NCBI GenBank assembly: GCA_964651045.1
Contig: CAZYVD010000024.1
Span: forward strand, 1-34,094
Origin: CAZYVD01 sp964651045
Lineage (GTDB): Bacteria; Zhuqueibacterota; QNDG01; DSAB01
Length of the DNA: 34,094 bases
Reading direction: 5' to 3'
Shown here: one piece after another, positions 17,295 through 24,643 of the stretch
Position numbering within the stretch: the first letter of the stretch is position 1
How the letters are laid out: the number at the start of each line of letters is the position of its first letter
The notes under the pieces: model-generated
Databases searched by the model: none
Told to the model about the DNA's origin: nothing
What the model saw: the letters and a program-made list of their open reading frames with translations, nothing else
Position numbers and translations under genes: made by a program

Positions 17295-17309
17295 TAGGCT
17301 GGCCTTTTT
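17277..17309 (+). terminator. Intrinsic terminator/attenuator-like hairpin upstream of dxr
   Basis: The 8-mer GGCTGGCC occurs at 17277-17284 and again at 17297-17304. As RNA the two copies pair with each other antiparallel: six Watson-Crick pairs and two G-U pairs, with a 12-base loop. TTTTT follows directly. Only 22 bases then separate it from the dxr GTG, with no room for a promoter, so dxr-rseP expression would depend on readthrough unless they have an unseen promoter. Confidence 0.5.
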
Positions 17310-17331
17310 AACAACATGGAGCGATTAAGAA

Positions 17332-18495
17332 GTGAAGATAGTTTCTATATGGGGTTCTACGGGGTCAATAGGACGTCAGACACTAGATGTAATAAAAAAC
17401 CATCCCGACAACTTCAGGGTATCGACTCTTACAACAAATTCAAATATTAATCTATTAATAAAGCAGATAGAACATTTCAGGCCGAGGAGAGTTGTTGTAG
17501 CCAGTTCAGATTTGAGAGCAAGATGGGAGGCAGAACTGAAAGAGAGAGGAGTCGATGTCTTCTGGGGAAGAGAGGGACTACTCGAGATTGCTGCAATGGG
17601 CGATGAGGATGTTGTTGTAAATGGACTCGTGGGTTGTGCAGGTCTTGAGTCTACAATCAGGGCAATAGAGGCAGGTGTTTCAATAGCACTTGCAAACAAA
17701 GAAGTGCTGGTGATGGCAGGTGAGATTGTGATGAAAGAGGCAGAGGATAGAGGTGTAGAAATATTCCCGATCGACAGCGAGCACAGCGCAATCTACCAGT
17801 GTCTCAGGGGCGAGGAGATAGATAGAATAAAAATTATATATCTTACTGCTTCTGGCGGTCCATTTTTAAACAGAAGCGCTACAGAGATGAAGAGTGTGAC
17901 AGTTGAGGAGGCCTTGAATCATCCAAACTGGTCGATGGGGAGAAAAATAACAATAGATTCTGCCACACTGATGAATAAAGGTATGGAGATTATCGAGGCG
18001 TGCTGGCTCTTTAGAGTTAGACCAGATAAGGTTAGAGTCGTTATTCATCCTCAATCGATTATACATTCTATGGTAGAATTTATCGATGGCTCCATAAAGG
18101 CACAGTTAGGATTTCCAGACATGAGAATTCCTATTTCATATGCACTTGCAGCTCCCGAGAGATTGGAAGCAGATTATGTAAGGCCGATCTTTAACAAGCC
18201 GGTTCAGATGAGTTTCATGCCTCCAGATACCGAAAAGTTTCCAGCATTGAATCTTGCATATGAAGCGATCAGACTCGGAGGCAGCGCTCCTGCTGTGCTG
18301 AGCTGTGCAGACGAGCGTGCGGTAGAGCTTTTCCTTAATAGAAAAATAAGATTTGATCATATACCAGTAATTGTAGCACAGGTGCTTGAAAAACATGATG
18401 TGATTCCAAAACCCGGACTGGAAGAGATTCTTAATGTCGACAACTGGGTAAGGGAAATAATACAAAAAGAAGTTTTACCAAATCTAAAGGATTAA
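17332..18495 (+). CDS. dxr: 1-deoxy-D-xylulose 5-phosphate reductoisomerase
   Basis: Second step of the non-mevalonate (MEP) isoprenoid pathway, making MEP from DXP with NADPH. NADPH-binding motif GSTGSIG at residues 8-14; the metal/substrate motifs FPIDSEHSA, SGGPF and MNKGMEIIEA are intact; the C-terminal helical domain is present. 387 aa is normal. GTG 17332 is the start, with GGAG 10 bases upstream. The rseP ATG begins 2 bases after the dxr stop. The product pathway feeds UppS, encoded upstream. Regulation may involve the leader described at 17253-17309. Confidence 0.95.
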   Translation: MKIVSIWGSTGSIGRQTLDVIKNHPDNFRVSTLTTNSNINLLIKQIEHFRPRRVVVASSDLRARWEAELKERGVDVFWGREGLLEIAAMGDEDVVVNGLVGCAGLESTIRAIEAGVSIALANKEVLVMAGEIVMKEAEDRGVEIFPIDSEHSAIYQCLRGEEIDRIKIIYLTASGGPFLNRSATEMKSVTVEEALNHPNWSMGRKITIDSATLMNKGMEIIEACWLFRVRPDKVRVVIHPQSIIHSMVEFIDGSIKAQLGFPDMRIPISYALAAPERLEADYVRPIFNKPVQMSFMPPDTEKFPALNLAYEAIRLGGSAPAVLSCADERAVELFLNRKIRFDHIPVIVAQVLEKHDVIPKPGLEEILNVDNWVREIIQKEVLPNLKD

Positions 18496-18497
18496 AG

Positions 18498-19574
18498 ATG
18501 GTCACCATATTGGCAGTGATATTTGTTCTTGGAGTACTCATATTCATTCATGAGGCGGGTCATTTTCTTGCTGCAAAGCTCCTGAAAATTAGGGTAGAAA
18601 GATTCTCATTAGGATATCCTCCAAGAATAGTCGGCAGAAAAATCGGTGAAACAGATTATTGTATATCTGCAATTCCTTTTGGAGGCTATGTTAAAATAGC
18701 AGGAATGGTGGATGAGAGTTTAGATAAAGAAACACTGAAAAAGAGTCCCTCACCATGGGAGTTTCGCTCAAGGCCATTTATACAGAAGTTTTTAGTACTT
18801 TCTGCAGGTCCACTTATGAACTTGGTTTTTGCGTTTTTAGTATTTGTTGCAGTAAACTGGATGGTTGGAGTAGAGGAGAAGAACGGAGTATATATCGGTA
18901 ATGTTTTAAAGGGCAAGCCTGCAGAAAGAGCAGGGCTTATGAGTGGTGACAGAATAGTAGCAGTTGATGGAAAGAGAATCGATTCATGGGAGGATCTTAC
19001 AGAGATAATCTCTGTTTCTTCAGGCAGGGAGCTGGTAATAGAGTACTTGAGAGGAGATTCTCTCCACAGAGCAAAGATAGTACCGGAAAAGGAGAAGATC
19101 AAGAATCTGGGTGAGAGTGTGGAGGTCGGCAGAATAGGTATTTCTTCACTCGGTCCTGTAAAGAGAAAGAAAGTAGGCGTGTTTGCTTCCATTTACTATG
19201 GAGGTGTGGACACATGGAAGCTTACTAAATTAACATTTGTTACGATCTATAGGCTCATTACAGGCCACGAAACAATACGATCGCTTGCAGGACCAATCGG
19301 AATTGCAAAGATGGCCGGTGAGAGTGCTAGGCTGGGCATCGGGCCTCTGATTCTGTTCATGGCTTTGCTTAGTTTGAATCTGGCTGTGCTGAATCTTCTT
19401 CCATTTCCTGCGCTTGATGGAGGCCATATATTAATTGTCGGGATAGAGGGAGTAATTAGGCGGGAGATTCCTCTGAGAGTAAGAGTTGTAATACAGCAGA
19501 TAGGCATGATACTTCTACTCGCACTCATGATATTCGTGGTTTACAACGATATTTTAAGAGTCACAGGCCATTAA
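18498..19574 (+). CDS. rseP: RseP-type site-2 intramembrane metalloprotease (M50)
   Basis: Zinc protease that cleaves anti-sigma factors and remnant signal peptides within the inner membrane. HEAGH zinc motif at residues 18-22 in the first membrane segment, the partner LDG motif at L306-G308 (PALDGGH), and a single PDZ domain (about residues 128-200; IGNVLKGKPAERAGLMSGDRI fold start) where E. coli RseP has two. Further membrane helices near residues 95-115, 280-300 and 330-350. 358 aa. Tightly spaced behind dxr, a widespread arrangement. No anti-sigma factor gene is nearby. Confidence 0.93.
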   Translation: MVTILAVIFVLGVLIFIHEAGHFLAAKLLKIRVERFSLGYPPRIVGRKIGETDYCISAIPFGGYVKIAGMVDESLDKETLKKSPSPWEFRSRPFIQKFLVLSAGPLMNLVFAFLVFVAVNWMVGVEEKNGVYIGNVLKGKPAERAGLMSGDRIVAVDGKRIDSWEDLTEIISVSSGRELVIEYLRGDSLHRAKIVPEKEKIKNLGESVEVGRIGISSLGPVKRKKVGVFASIYYGGVDTWKLTKLTFVTIYRLITGHETIRSLAGPIGIAKMAGESARLGIGPLILFMALLSLNLAVLNLLPFPALDGGHILIVGIEGVIRREIPLRVRVVIQQIGMILLLALMIFVVYNDILRVTGH

Positions 19575-19585
19575 TCGGGATGGAG

Positions 19586-19614
19586 TTGACAATATAAATT
19601 TTTTTAAATAAATT
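19586..19614 (+). promoter_or_regulatory. Promoter of the gcvT-comB-ftsK-lolA cluster
   Basis: Perfect -35 box TTGACA (19586-19591), 17-base AT-rich spacer, and TAAATT (19609-19614). It lies just after rseP and 46 bases before the gcvT start. The next genes overlap or are nearly contiguous, so this promoter may drive all four. Confidence 0.5.
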
Positions 19615-19659
19615 ATATAGTAAAGAAATCTGAGTTTAATAAATATAGAAAGGAATAAT

Positions 19660-20787
19660 GTGGAACCTAAAAAGACACCTCTTTATGATGAGCACATCAG
19701 GCTGAATGGAAAGATGGCCGATTTTGCAGGATGGATGATGCCGTTGTGGTATGAGAGCGGTCAATCTGAAGAACATCATGCTACTCGTTCAAGATGTGGT
19801 TTGTTTGACATATGCCACATGGGGGAGTATTCTATCGAAGGATCCGGCTCACTCGAATTTCTGTCGTGGGTTTTGACAAATAAGATCGGTAAGATCGTGG
19901 ATGGACAGGCGATGTACAACTTCATGCTCAATGACAATGGGGGGGTTGTTGATGATTGTATTGTTTACAGATTTGACTTGGAGCACTGGATGCTGGTGGT
20001 AAATGCTGGAAACATAGACGGAGATTTTAAATGGCTACAGGATCATGCACCATCGAATGTTAAACTCGAAAACATAAGTGAGAAAACAGCCAAGATCGAT
20101 CTTCAGGGCCCAAATTCTCCAAGATTGCTTTCAAAATTTATAGATAGAGATAAACTGCTCGGAATGAAATTTTTTAGGTTTCTATTGGGTGAGAAGATAG
20201 ATGGAATGGAGGTTTTAATATCAAGGACAGGATATACAGGTGAGATTGGTTTTGAATTGTATACAGATGTCAAAAATGGTGTTGATCTGTGGAATCTTCT
20301 ACTCACTGAGGGCAAGGAGTTTGGAATTCTTCCATGCGGACTCGGTGCAAGAGATACATTGAGAACAGAGGCTGGCCTTCCACTATACGGACATGAGTTA
20401 AGGGCAGATAGAGTTGCACTGGGACATCCATGGGAGTTTGCAATAGATTTTGATGGAGATTTTTTGGGAAAAGAGAAACTCGTTGAGGAGAGGCAGAATG
20501 GCTTAAAATATTTTGTGCTTCCATTTTTAATGAATGGAAGAAGAAAGGCAATGCCTGGATGGGAGGTTTTGATCGATGGTGAGGTCATTGGTGAGGTCTT
20601 GAGTGGAGTTATATCACCGAGTCTGGACAACAGACCAATCGGATTTGTTGGTGTGAACAGGCCACTCGAGAGACAGACAAGGTTAATTTTTAAACAGAGG
20701 GGAAGAGAGGGTGAGCTTGAGGGAAGCGTTGCAGAGGTTCCATTTGTTCCACTGACCTCAAGAAAAAAGATGTCACAATTTCTTTAG
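19660..20787 (+). CDS. gcvT: Aminomethyltransferase, glycine cleavage system T protein
   Basis: Transfers the methylene group from aminomethyl-lipoyl GcvH to tetrahydrofolate, releasing ammonia. The N-terminal TPLYDEHIRLNGKMADFAGW and the FDICHMGEY segment are typical, as are GQAMYNFML and DDCIVYRF, and the C-terminal barrel contains the AMPGWEVL and GFVGVN segments. 375 aa is normal. The start is GTG 19660 with AAAGGAA upstream; the overlapping ATG at 19658 is out of frame and soon stops. gcvH and gcvP are not in the window. It sits at the head of a cluster with comB-like, ftsK and lolA, an arrangement with no obvious metabolic logic. Confidence 0.93.
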   Translation: MEPKKTPLYDEHIRLNGKMADFAGWMMPLWYESGQSEEHHATRSRCGLFDICHMGEYSIEGSGSLEFLSWVLTNKIGKIVDGQAMYNFMLNDNGGVVDDCIVYRFDLEHWMLVVNAGNIDGDFKWLQDHAPSNVKLENISEKTAKIDLQGPNSPRLLSKFIDRDKLLGMKFFRFLLGEKIDGMEVLISRTGYTGEIGFELYTDVKNGVDLWNLLLTEGKEFGILPCGLGARDTLRTEAGLPLYGHELRADRVALGHPWEFAIDFDGDFLGKEKLVEERQNGLKYFVLPFLMNGRRKAMPGWEVLIDGEVIGEVLSGVISPSLDNRPIGFVGVNRPLERQTRLIFKQRGREGELEGSVAEVPFVPLTSRKKMSQFL

Positions 20788-20799
20788 TAGCGAAATTAT

Positions 20800-21546
20800 A
20801 TGTTGAAGATAGATGTTGTACTGACGCCGTCAAACTATCGAAGTAGCCTAGCTGCAGATAGAAGTGTTGTAATTGTGGATGTGCTAAGAGCATCGACTAC
20901 TGTTGCAACCGCACTTTATTATGGGGCAAGAGAAATAATACCTTTCAGATATCCTTCTGAGGCAGAAGAGATGGTCGGAAGGATGGAAAGGAATGAAGTT
21001 ATTTTGGCAGGAGAAAGAAAGAGTGTGAAAATACCCGGTTTTGATCTGGGGAATTCACCTCTGGAATATCTCACCGGAGTGGTCAGCAACAAGGTGATCC
21101 TGTTTTGTACTACAAATGGTACTCGAATGATGAAGAGGGTTGGCAGCCAAAGAAATGTATTACTATCAGCCTTTGTGAACATGAGTTCGGTGGTTGAGAG
21201 GCTAATTTCTGATGCAAGAGATGTGCTTATACTATGTTCGGGTCATGAGGGGGGTTTTTCACTGGAAGATAGTGTGTGCAGTGGAATGATTATTAGCAGA
21301 TTGAGAGGAAGCGTTAAAGAATACAGAATCGAACTCGGTGATGAAGCCACTGCAGCCGAAATACTGTATGATCATTTTAAAGATGACTTGATGGACATGG
21401 CAATGAGCTCTTCTCACGGCAGGAATTTAATTGATTCAGGGATGGAGGAGGATGTTAGATTCTGCATGATGGTTGATAAATTTAACATTGTTCCTGAGCT
21501 CAGAAGTGGAGTCTGGGTATCAGGGAAGAGAGGAATAGAGAAGTGA
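20800..21546 (+). CDS. ComB-like 2-phosphosulfolactate phosphatase family protein
   Basis: Belongs to the ComB family (PF04029), whose methanogen member dephosphorylates 2-phosphosulfolactate in coenzyme M synthesis. Visible family features: VIVDVLRASTTVATAL near the N-terminus, a GERKSVKIPGFDLGNSPLEY segment, CTTNGT, and ILCSGHEGGFSLEDSVCSG. 248 aa is normal. Bacterial homologs are widespread, often without other coenzyme M genes; none is seen here, so the true substrate is open. It starts 12 bases after gcvT with no strong ribosome site and overlaps ftsK by 4 bases. Confidence 0.82.
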   Translation: MLKIDVVLTPSNYRSSLAADRSVVIVDVLRASTTVATALYYGAREIIPFRYPSEAEEMVGRMERNEVILAGERKSVKIPGFDLGNSPLEYLTGVVSNKVILFCTTNGTRMMKRVGSQRNVLLSAFVNMSSVVERLISDARDVLILCSGHEGGFSLEDSVCSGMIISRLRGSVKEYRIELGDEATAAEILYDHFKDDLMDMAMSSSHGRNLIDSGMEEDVRFCMMVDKFNIVPELRSGVWVSGKRGIEK

Positions 21547-23807
21547 ATGCCCGCGGCAGAAAGGAGTTTGATGAGAGAAGAAGAGAGGTGCTTGGCCTAC
21601 TCATCATGACTTTTGGGCTGCTTATTTTTCTCGGATTGATTTCATACAATGCTTCTGACTATCCAAACAGCGGTTCTCCAGATATAGTCAGAAATTGGCT
21701 TGGTCTGGCAGGAGCGTGGATAAGTTATTATCTTTATGTCTTCTCTATAGGTTATGCATGTCTTGTTGTTCCAGTTATCATTTTCCTGCTGGGATGGTAT
21801 ATATTTTTCCAGAAGGAGTTTCGATCTTTCTATAGATTGAGTTTCTATTTCTTAATGCTCGGCATTCTGCTTTCTACTGCACTTGCAATGCCTGAGGTGG
21901 TTGTTGATGAAGGAAGCAGGCACGGCTACAGATTGAGCGGGCTGATGGGTGGATTTATTGCAGAACAGCTGAACCACTATCTCGGAATAGCAGGAAGTAT
22001 TGTAGTTCTTATTATCGGATTTGTGGTTGTTTTTATCTCTGCCACATCCTGGAGCATAAGGGAGATGGTTGCTGGATTTAAGAGCGAGATGAAGAATATA
22101 ACAGGAAGGATCGGTAGACCAGGAAGATCGTCTCCAGTTAGTGAGGTGAAGGTTGAGAAGAGTAAAGAGAGAATAAAAATAGATAGCATGGATAAAAAGA
22201 GCGCCAAGAATCAGCCGGTAAGAGCTGTTGATGCGGCCATTAAACATGAGAGAAGAGGTGGTAGTGAGAAACAGGCAGTGGTTGTTGAGAGGGTTGTTAG
22301 TGGGCAGTATAGATTTCCTCCTGTCGATCTTTTAAATCAACCAGTTTCAAGCGAAAGCAGTATAGACAGGAAAGTGCTCGAAAGGAAGGCACATTTTCTT
22401 GAAGAGAAGCTCAGAGAGTTTGATGTGAGAGGAGAGGTTGTTGGTATACAGCCGGGACCCGTAATAACAAGGTTTGAGGTAAGACCTGCGCCTGGAGTAA
22501 AGGTCAGCAGATTTGTAGGCTGTCAGGACGATCTTGCTCTTGTCATGAAGGCTCATCGTGTAAGAGTTGTTGCTCCAATTCCAGGAAAGGCTGCAGTAGG
22601 AATAGAGATTCCAAACCAGACCCCTTCGATTGTAGCGATTCGTTCGGTAATAGAGTCTGAGGCTTTCAGAGATTCAACTGCTCGTCTGCCGATTGCACTT
22701 GGACAGACTATAGACGGGAAACCATTTGTTACAGATTTAACAGAGATGCCCCATCTTCTTGTTGCAGGAGCTACCGGTTCCGGAAAGTCTGTTTGTTTAA
22801 ATTCAATAATAGTCAGCATTATATTTCGTTTAGAACCTTCGGATGTTAAATTTGTACTCATAGATCCAAAGAAACTGGAGCTTTCCATTTATCGTAATCT
22901 GCGAAATCACCACCTCACTGTTAGAGAGGGTCTGGATGAGTATGTTGTAACCAATGTCAATAATGCTGTTGCAGTACTTAGAAGTTTAGAGATGGAAATG
23001 GAGAAGAGGTATAGAATTCTTGCACGAGCAGGTTTTCGTAATGTTGAGGATTATAACAGGGCATTGAATAAGAAGAGAATCGTGGGAGGTGAGGATTTAA
23101 AGAAGATTCCGCTCATAGTACTGGTTGTTGATGAACTTGCAGACTTAATGGTAACAGGGGCAAGAGAGGTGGAGGAGCCGATTGCACGCCTTGCCCAGAT
23201 GTCACGTGCAGTAGGAATTCATCTTATTCTTGCGACACAGAGGCCATCTGTGGATGTGATTACGGGTGTAATCAAGGCCAATTTTCCATCACGCATTGCT
23301 TTTCAGGTTGCATCCAAGGCCGATTCCAGAACAATTATGGATCAGAATGGAGCAGAGAAGCTGCTTGGCAGGGGAGACATGCTTTTTATGCATCCAAGAA
23401 GATCGGAACTGATTAGGATTCACGGCACATATATATCGACCGAAGAGGTTCGTCGCATAGTTGGCTGGGTTGCCAAACAGCCAAAGACAGAGGAATGGTT
23501 CCTACCTGGATATGGATCAAAGGAGGAGAGTAGTGGCAGCCGCAGAAGTGCGGATGAAAGGGATGAACTTTTTAGGGAGGCTGCAAGACTTGTAATAAGG
23601 CATCAGCAGGGATCGGCATCACTGCTTCAGAGGAGATTGAGAATAGGTTATGCAAGGGCTGGACGGTTGATAGATCAGTTGGAGGAGGCAGGAATACTTG
23701 GCCCCTTTGATGGGAGTAAGGCAAGAGAGGTTTTAGTTGATGAGAGTTTTCTGGATCGACTCGATCAAATAGAAAGAGATGATTTGCATGGTGGGCAGCA
23801 GATATGA
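21543..23807 (+). CDS. ftsK: DNA translocase FtsK/SpoIIIE
   Basis: Septal ATP-driven DNA pump that clears chromosome termini at division. Four membrane segments fall in residues ~17-167, followed by a short charged linker (~170-270; E. coli's is much longer). The motor has Walker A GATGSGKS (residues 409-416) and Walker B LIVLVVDELADLM, with the conserved QMSRAVGIHLILATQRPS segment. The C-terminal gamma winged helix begins around QGSASLLQRRLRIGYARAGRLI and is the part that reads KOPS-like polarity sequences. 754 aa. GTG 21543 overlaps the comB-like stop by 4 bases (GTGA). Confidence 0.95.
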   Translation: MNARGRKEFDERRREVLGLLIMTFGLLIFLGLISYNASDYPNSGSPDIVRNWLGLAGAWISYYLYVFSIGYACLVVPVIIFLLGWYIFFQKEFRSFYRLSFYFLMLGILLSTALAMPEVVVDEGSRHGYRLSGLMGGFIAEQLNHYLGIAGSIVVLIIGFVVVFISATSWSIREMVAGFKSEMKNITGRIGRPGRSSPVSEVKVEKSKERIKIDSMDKKSAKNQPVRAVDAAIKHERRGGSEKQAVVVERVVSGQYRFPPVDLLNQPVSSESSIDRKVLERKAHFLEEKLREFDVRGEVVGIQPGPVITRFEVRPAPGVKVSRFVGCQDDLALVMKAHRVRVVAPIPGKAAVGIEIPNQTPSIVAIRSVIESEAFRDSTARLPIALGQTIDGKPFVTDLTEMPHLLVAGATGSGKSVCLNSIIVSIIFRLEPSDVKFVLIDPKKLELSIYRNLRNHHLTVREGLDEYVVTNVNNAVAVLRSLEMEMEKRYRILARAGFRNVEDYNRALNKKRIVGGEDLKKIPLIVLVVDELADLMVTGAREVEEPIARLAQMSRAVGIHLILATQRPSVDVITGVIKANFPSRIAFQVASKADSRTIMDQNGAEKLLGRGDMLFMHPRRSELIRIHGTYISTEEVRRIVGWVAKQPKTEEWFLPGYGSKEESSGSRRSADERDELFREAARLVIRHQQGSASLLQRRLRIGYARAGRLIDQLEEAGILGPFDGSKAREVLVDESFLDRLDQIERDDLHGGQQI

Positions 23808-24436
23808 AAAAGATTATCATGATAATTGTTCTTCTATTTTCAATATCCGAAGCCGATATTTCACCCAAGACGGTAATGAAGAATGTTGAGAAAAAATTAA
23901 CTGCTACAACCACAATAAGAGTTGAATTTGAAGAGACCTATGTCTGGAAACTGACCGGTGAAAAACAGACAATGAAGGGCGAATTGTTAATGAAGGGATA
24001 TGACAAGTTTTATGTTAAGACGGAAGATCAATTGATTGTATCAGATGGAAAGACACTTTGGACATATACTGTTCCTTCCAATCGGGTTTTAATAGACATA
24101 CTGGAAAATTCTGATGAAGAGCTTCTGCCGCGGCAGATTCTTTTCCAGTTTACAAAGAAATATAATTCGAGATTGGCTGGCGAGGTGAGATTTAATAAGT
24201 ACGATTGTTATATAATTCATTTAACATCCGAGAGCCCGGATGTGCTGATTCCAGAGATAAAGGTATGGGTAGATAAGAAAGAGTGGATTCCAAGAAAAAT
24301 TGAACAGATAGACCTGGATGAGAACAGTACAATTTATATTCTCTCTGAAGTGGAATTGAATTATAAGTTAAATGATGAGATATTTAAATTTAAGATACCT
24401 GCCGGTTCAGAGGTTATAGACATGCGTGATAAGTAG
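23804..24436 (+). CDS. lolA: Outer-membrane lipoprotein carrier protein LolA-like
   Basis: Periplasmic shuttle for lipoproteins from LolCDE to the outer membrane. Short signal peptide (residues 1-17, ending near SEA), then the LolA-fold region with VEFEETY, GELLMKGYDKFYVKTEDQLIVSDGKTLWTYTVPSNRVLI and the C-terminal strand set ending in FKFKIPAGSEVIDM. 210 aa. The ATG overlaps the ftsK stop by 4 bases; ftsK-lolA adjacency is common. No LolB is visible, as in most non-proteobacterial diderms. Confidence 0.88.
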   Translation: MKKIIMIIVLLFSISEADISPKTVMKNVEKKLTATTTIRVEFEETYVWKLTGEKQTMKGELLMKGYDKFYVKTEDQLIVSDGKTLWTYTVPSNRVLIDILENSDEELLPRQILFQFTKKYNSRLAGEVRFNKYDCYIIHLTSESPDVLIPEIKVWVDKKEWIPRKIEQIDLDENSTIYILSEVELNYKLNDEIFKFKIPAGSEVIDMRDK

Positions 24437-24446
24437 TCGGCAGGGG

Positions 24447-24484
24447 TGTCAAATTTTTGTTACACGTGTTAGCTAATATTGACA
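24447..24484. promoter_or_regulatory. Coaxial double dyad upstream of the wzc-like gene
   Basis: TGTCAA (24447-24452) and TTGACA (24479-24484) are inverted repeats whose centre, 24465.5, is also the exact centre of the perfect palindrome ACACGTGT (24462-24469). Over the whole 19-base arms 13 positions are symmetric. The right half is a perfect -35 hexamer but I see no -10 box at the right distance. It looks like an operator; a weak terminator for the lolA cluster, lacking a T-tract, is the alternative. The rest of the 24485-24643 gap is AT-rich, including TATAAT at 24535-24540 without a partner -35 box. Confidence 0.4.
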
Positions 24485-24643
24485 TATTTCAGTCACACTG
24501 GTTGTTTCTTATATTTTTATTTTAATTCATTAATTATAATATGTTAGCATCATTTTAAAAGTGCGGATTCATTATGGGTACAGATTTTGCAATTAATTTA
24601 TTTTAATTAAATTTTTGTAATAACTTAGATAGAGGGGGTTAAA

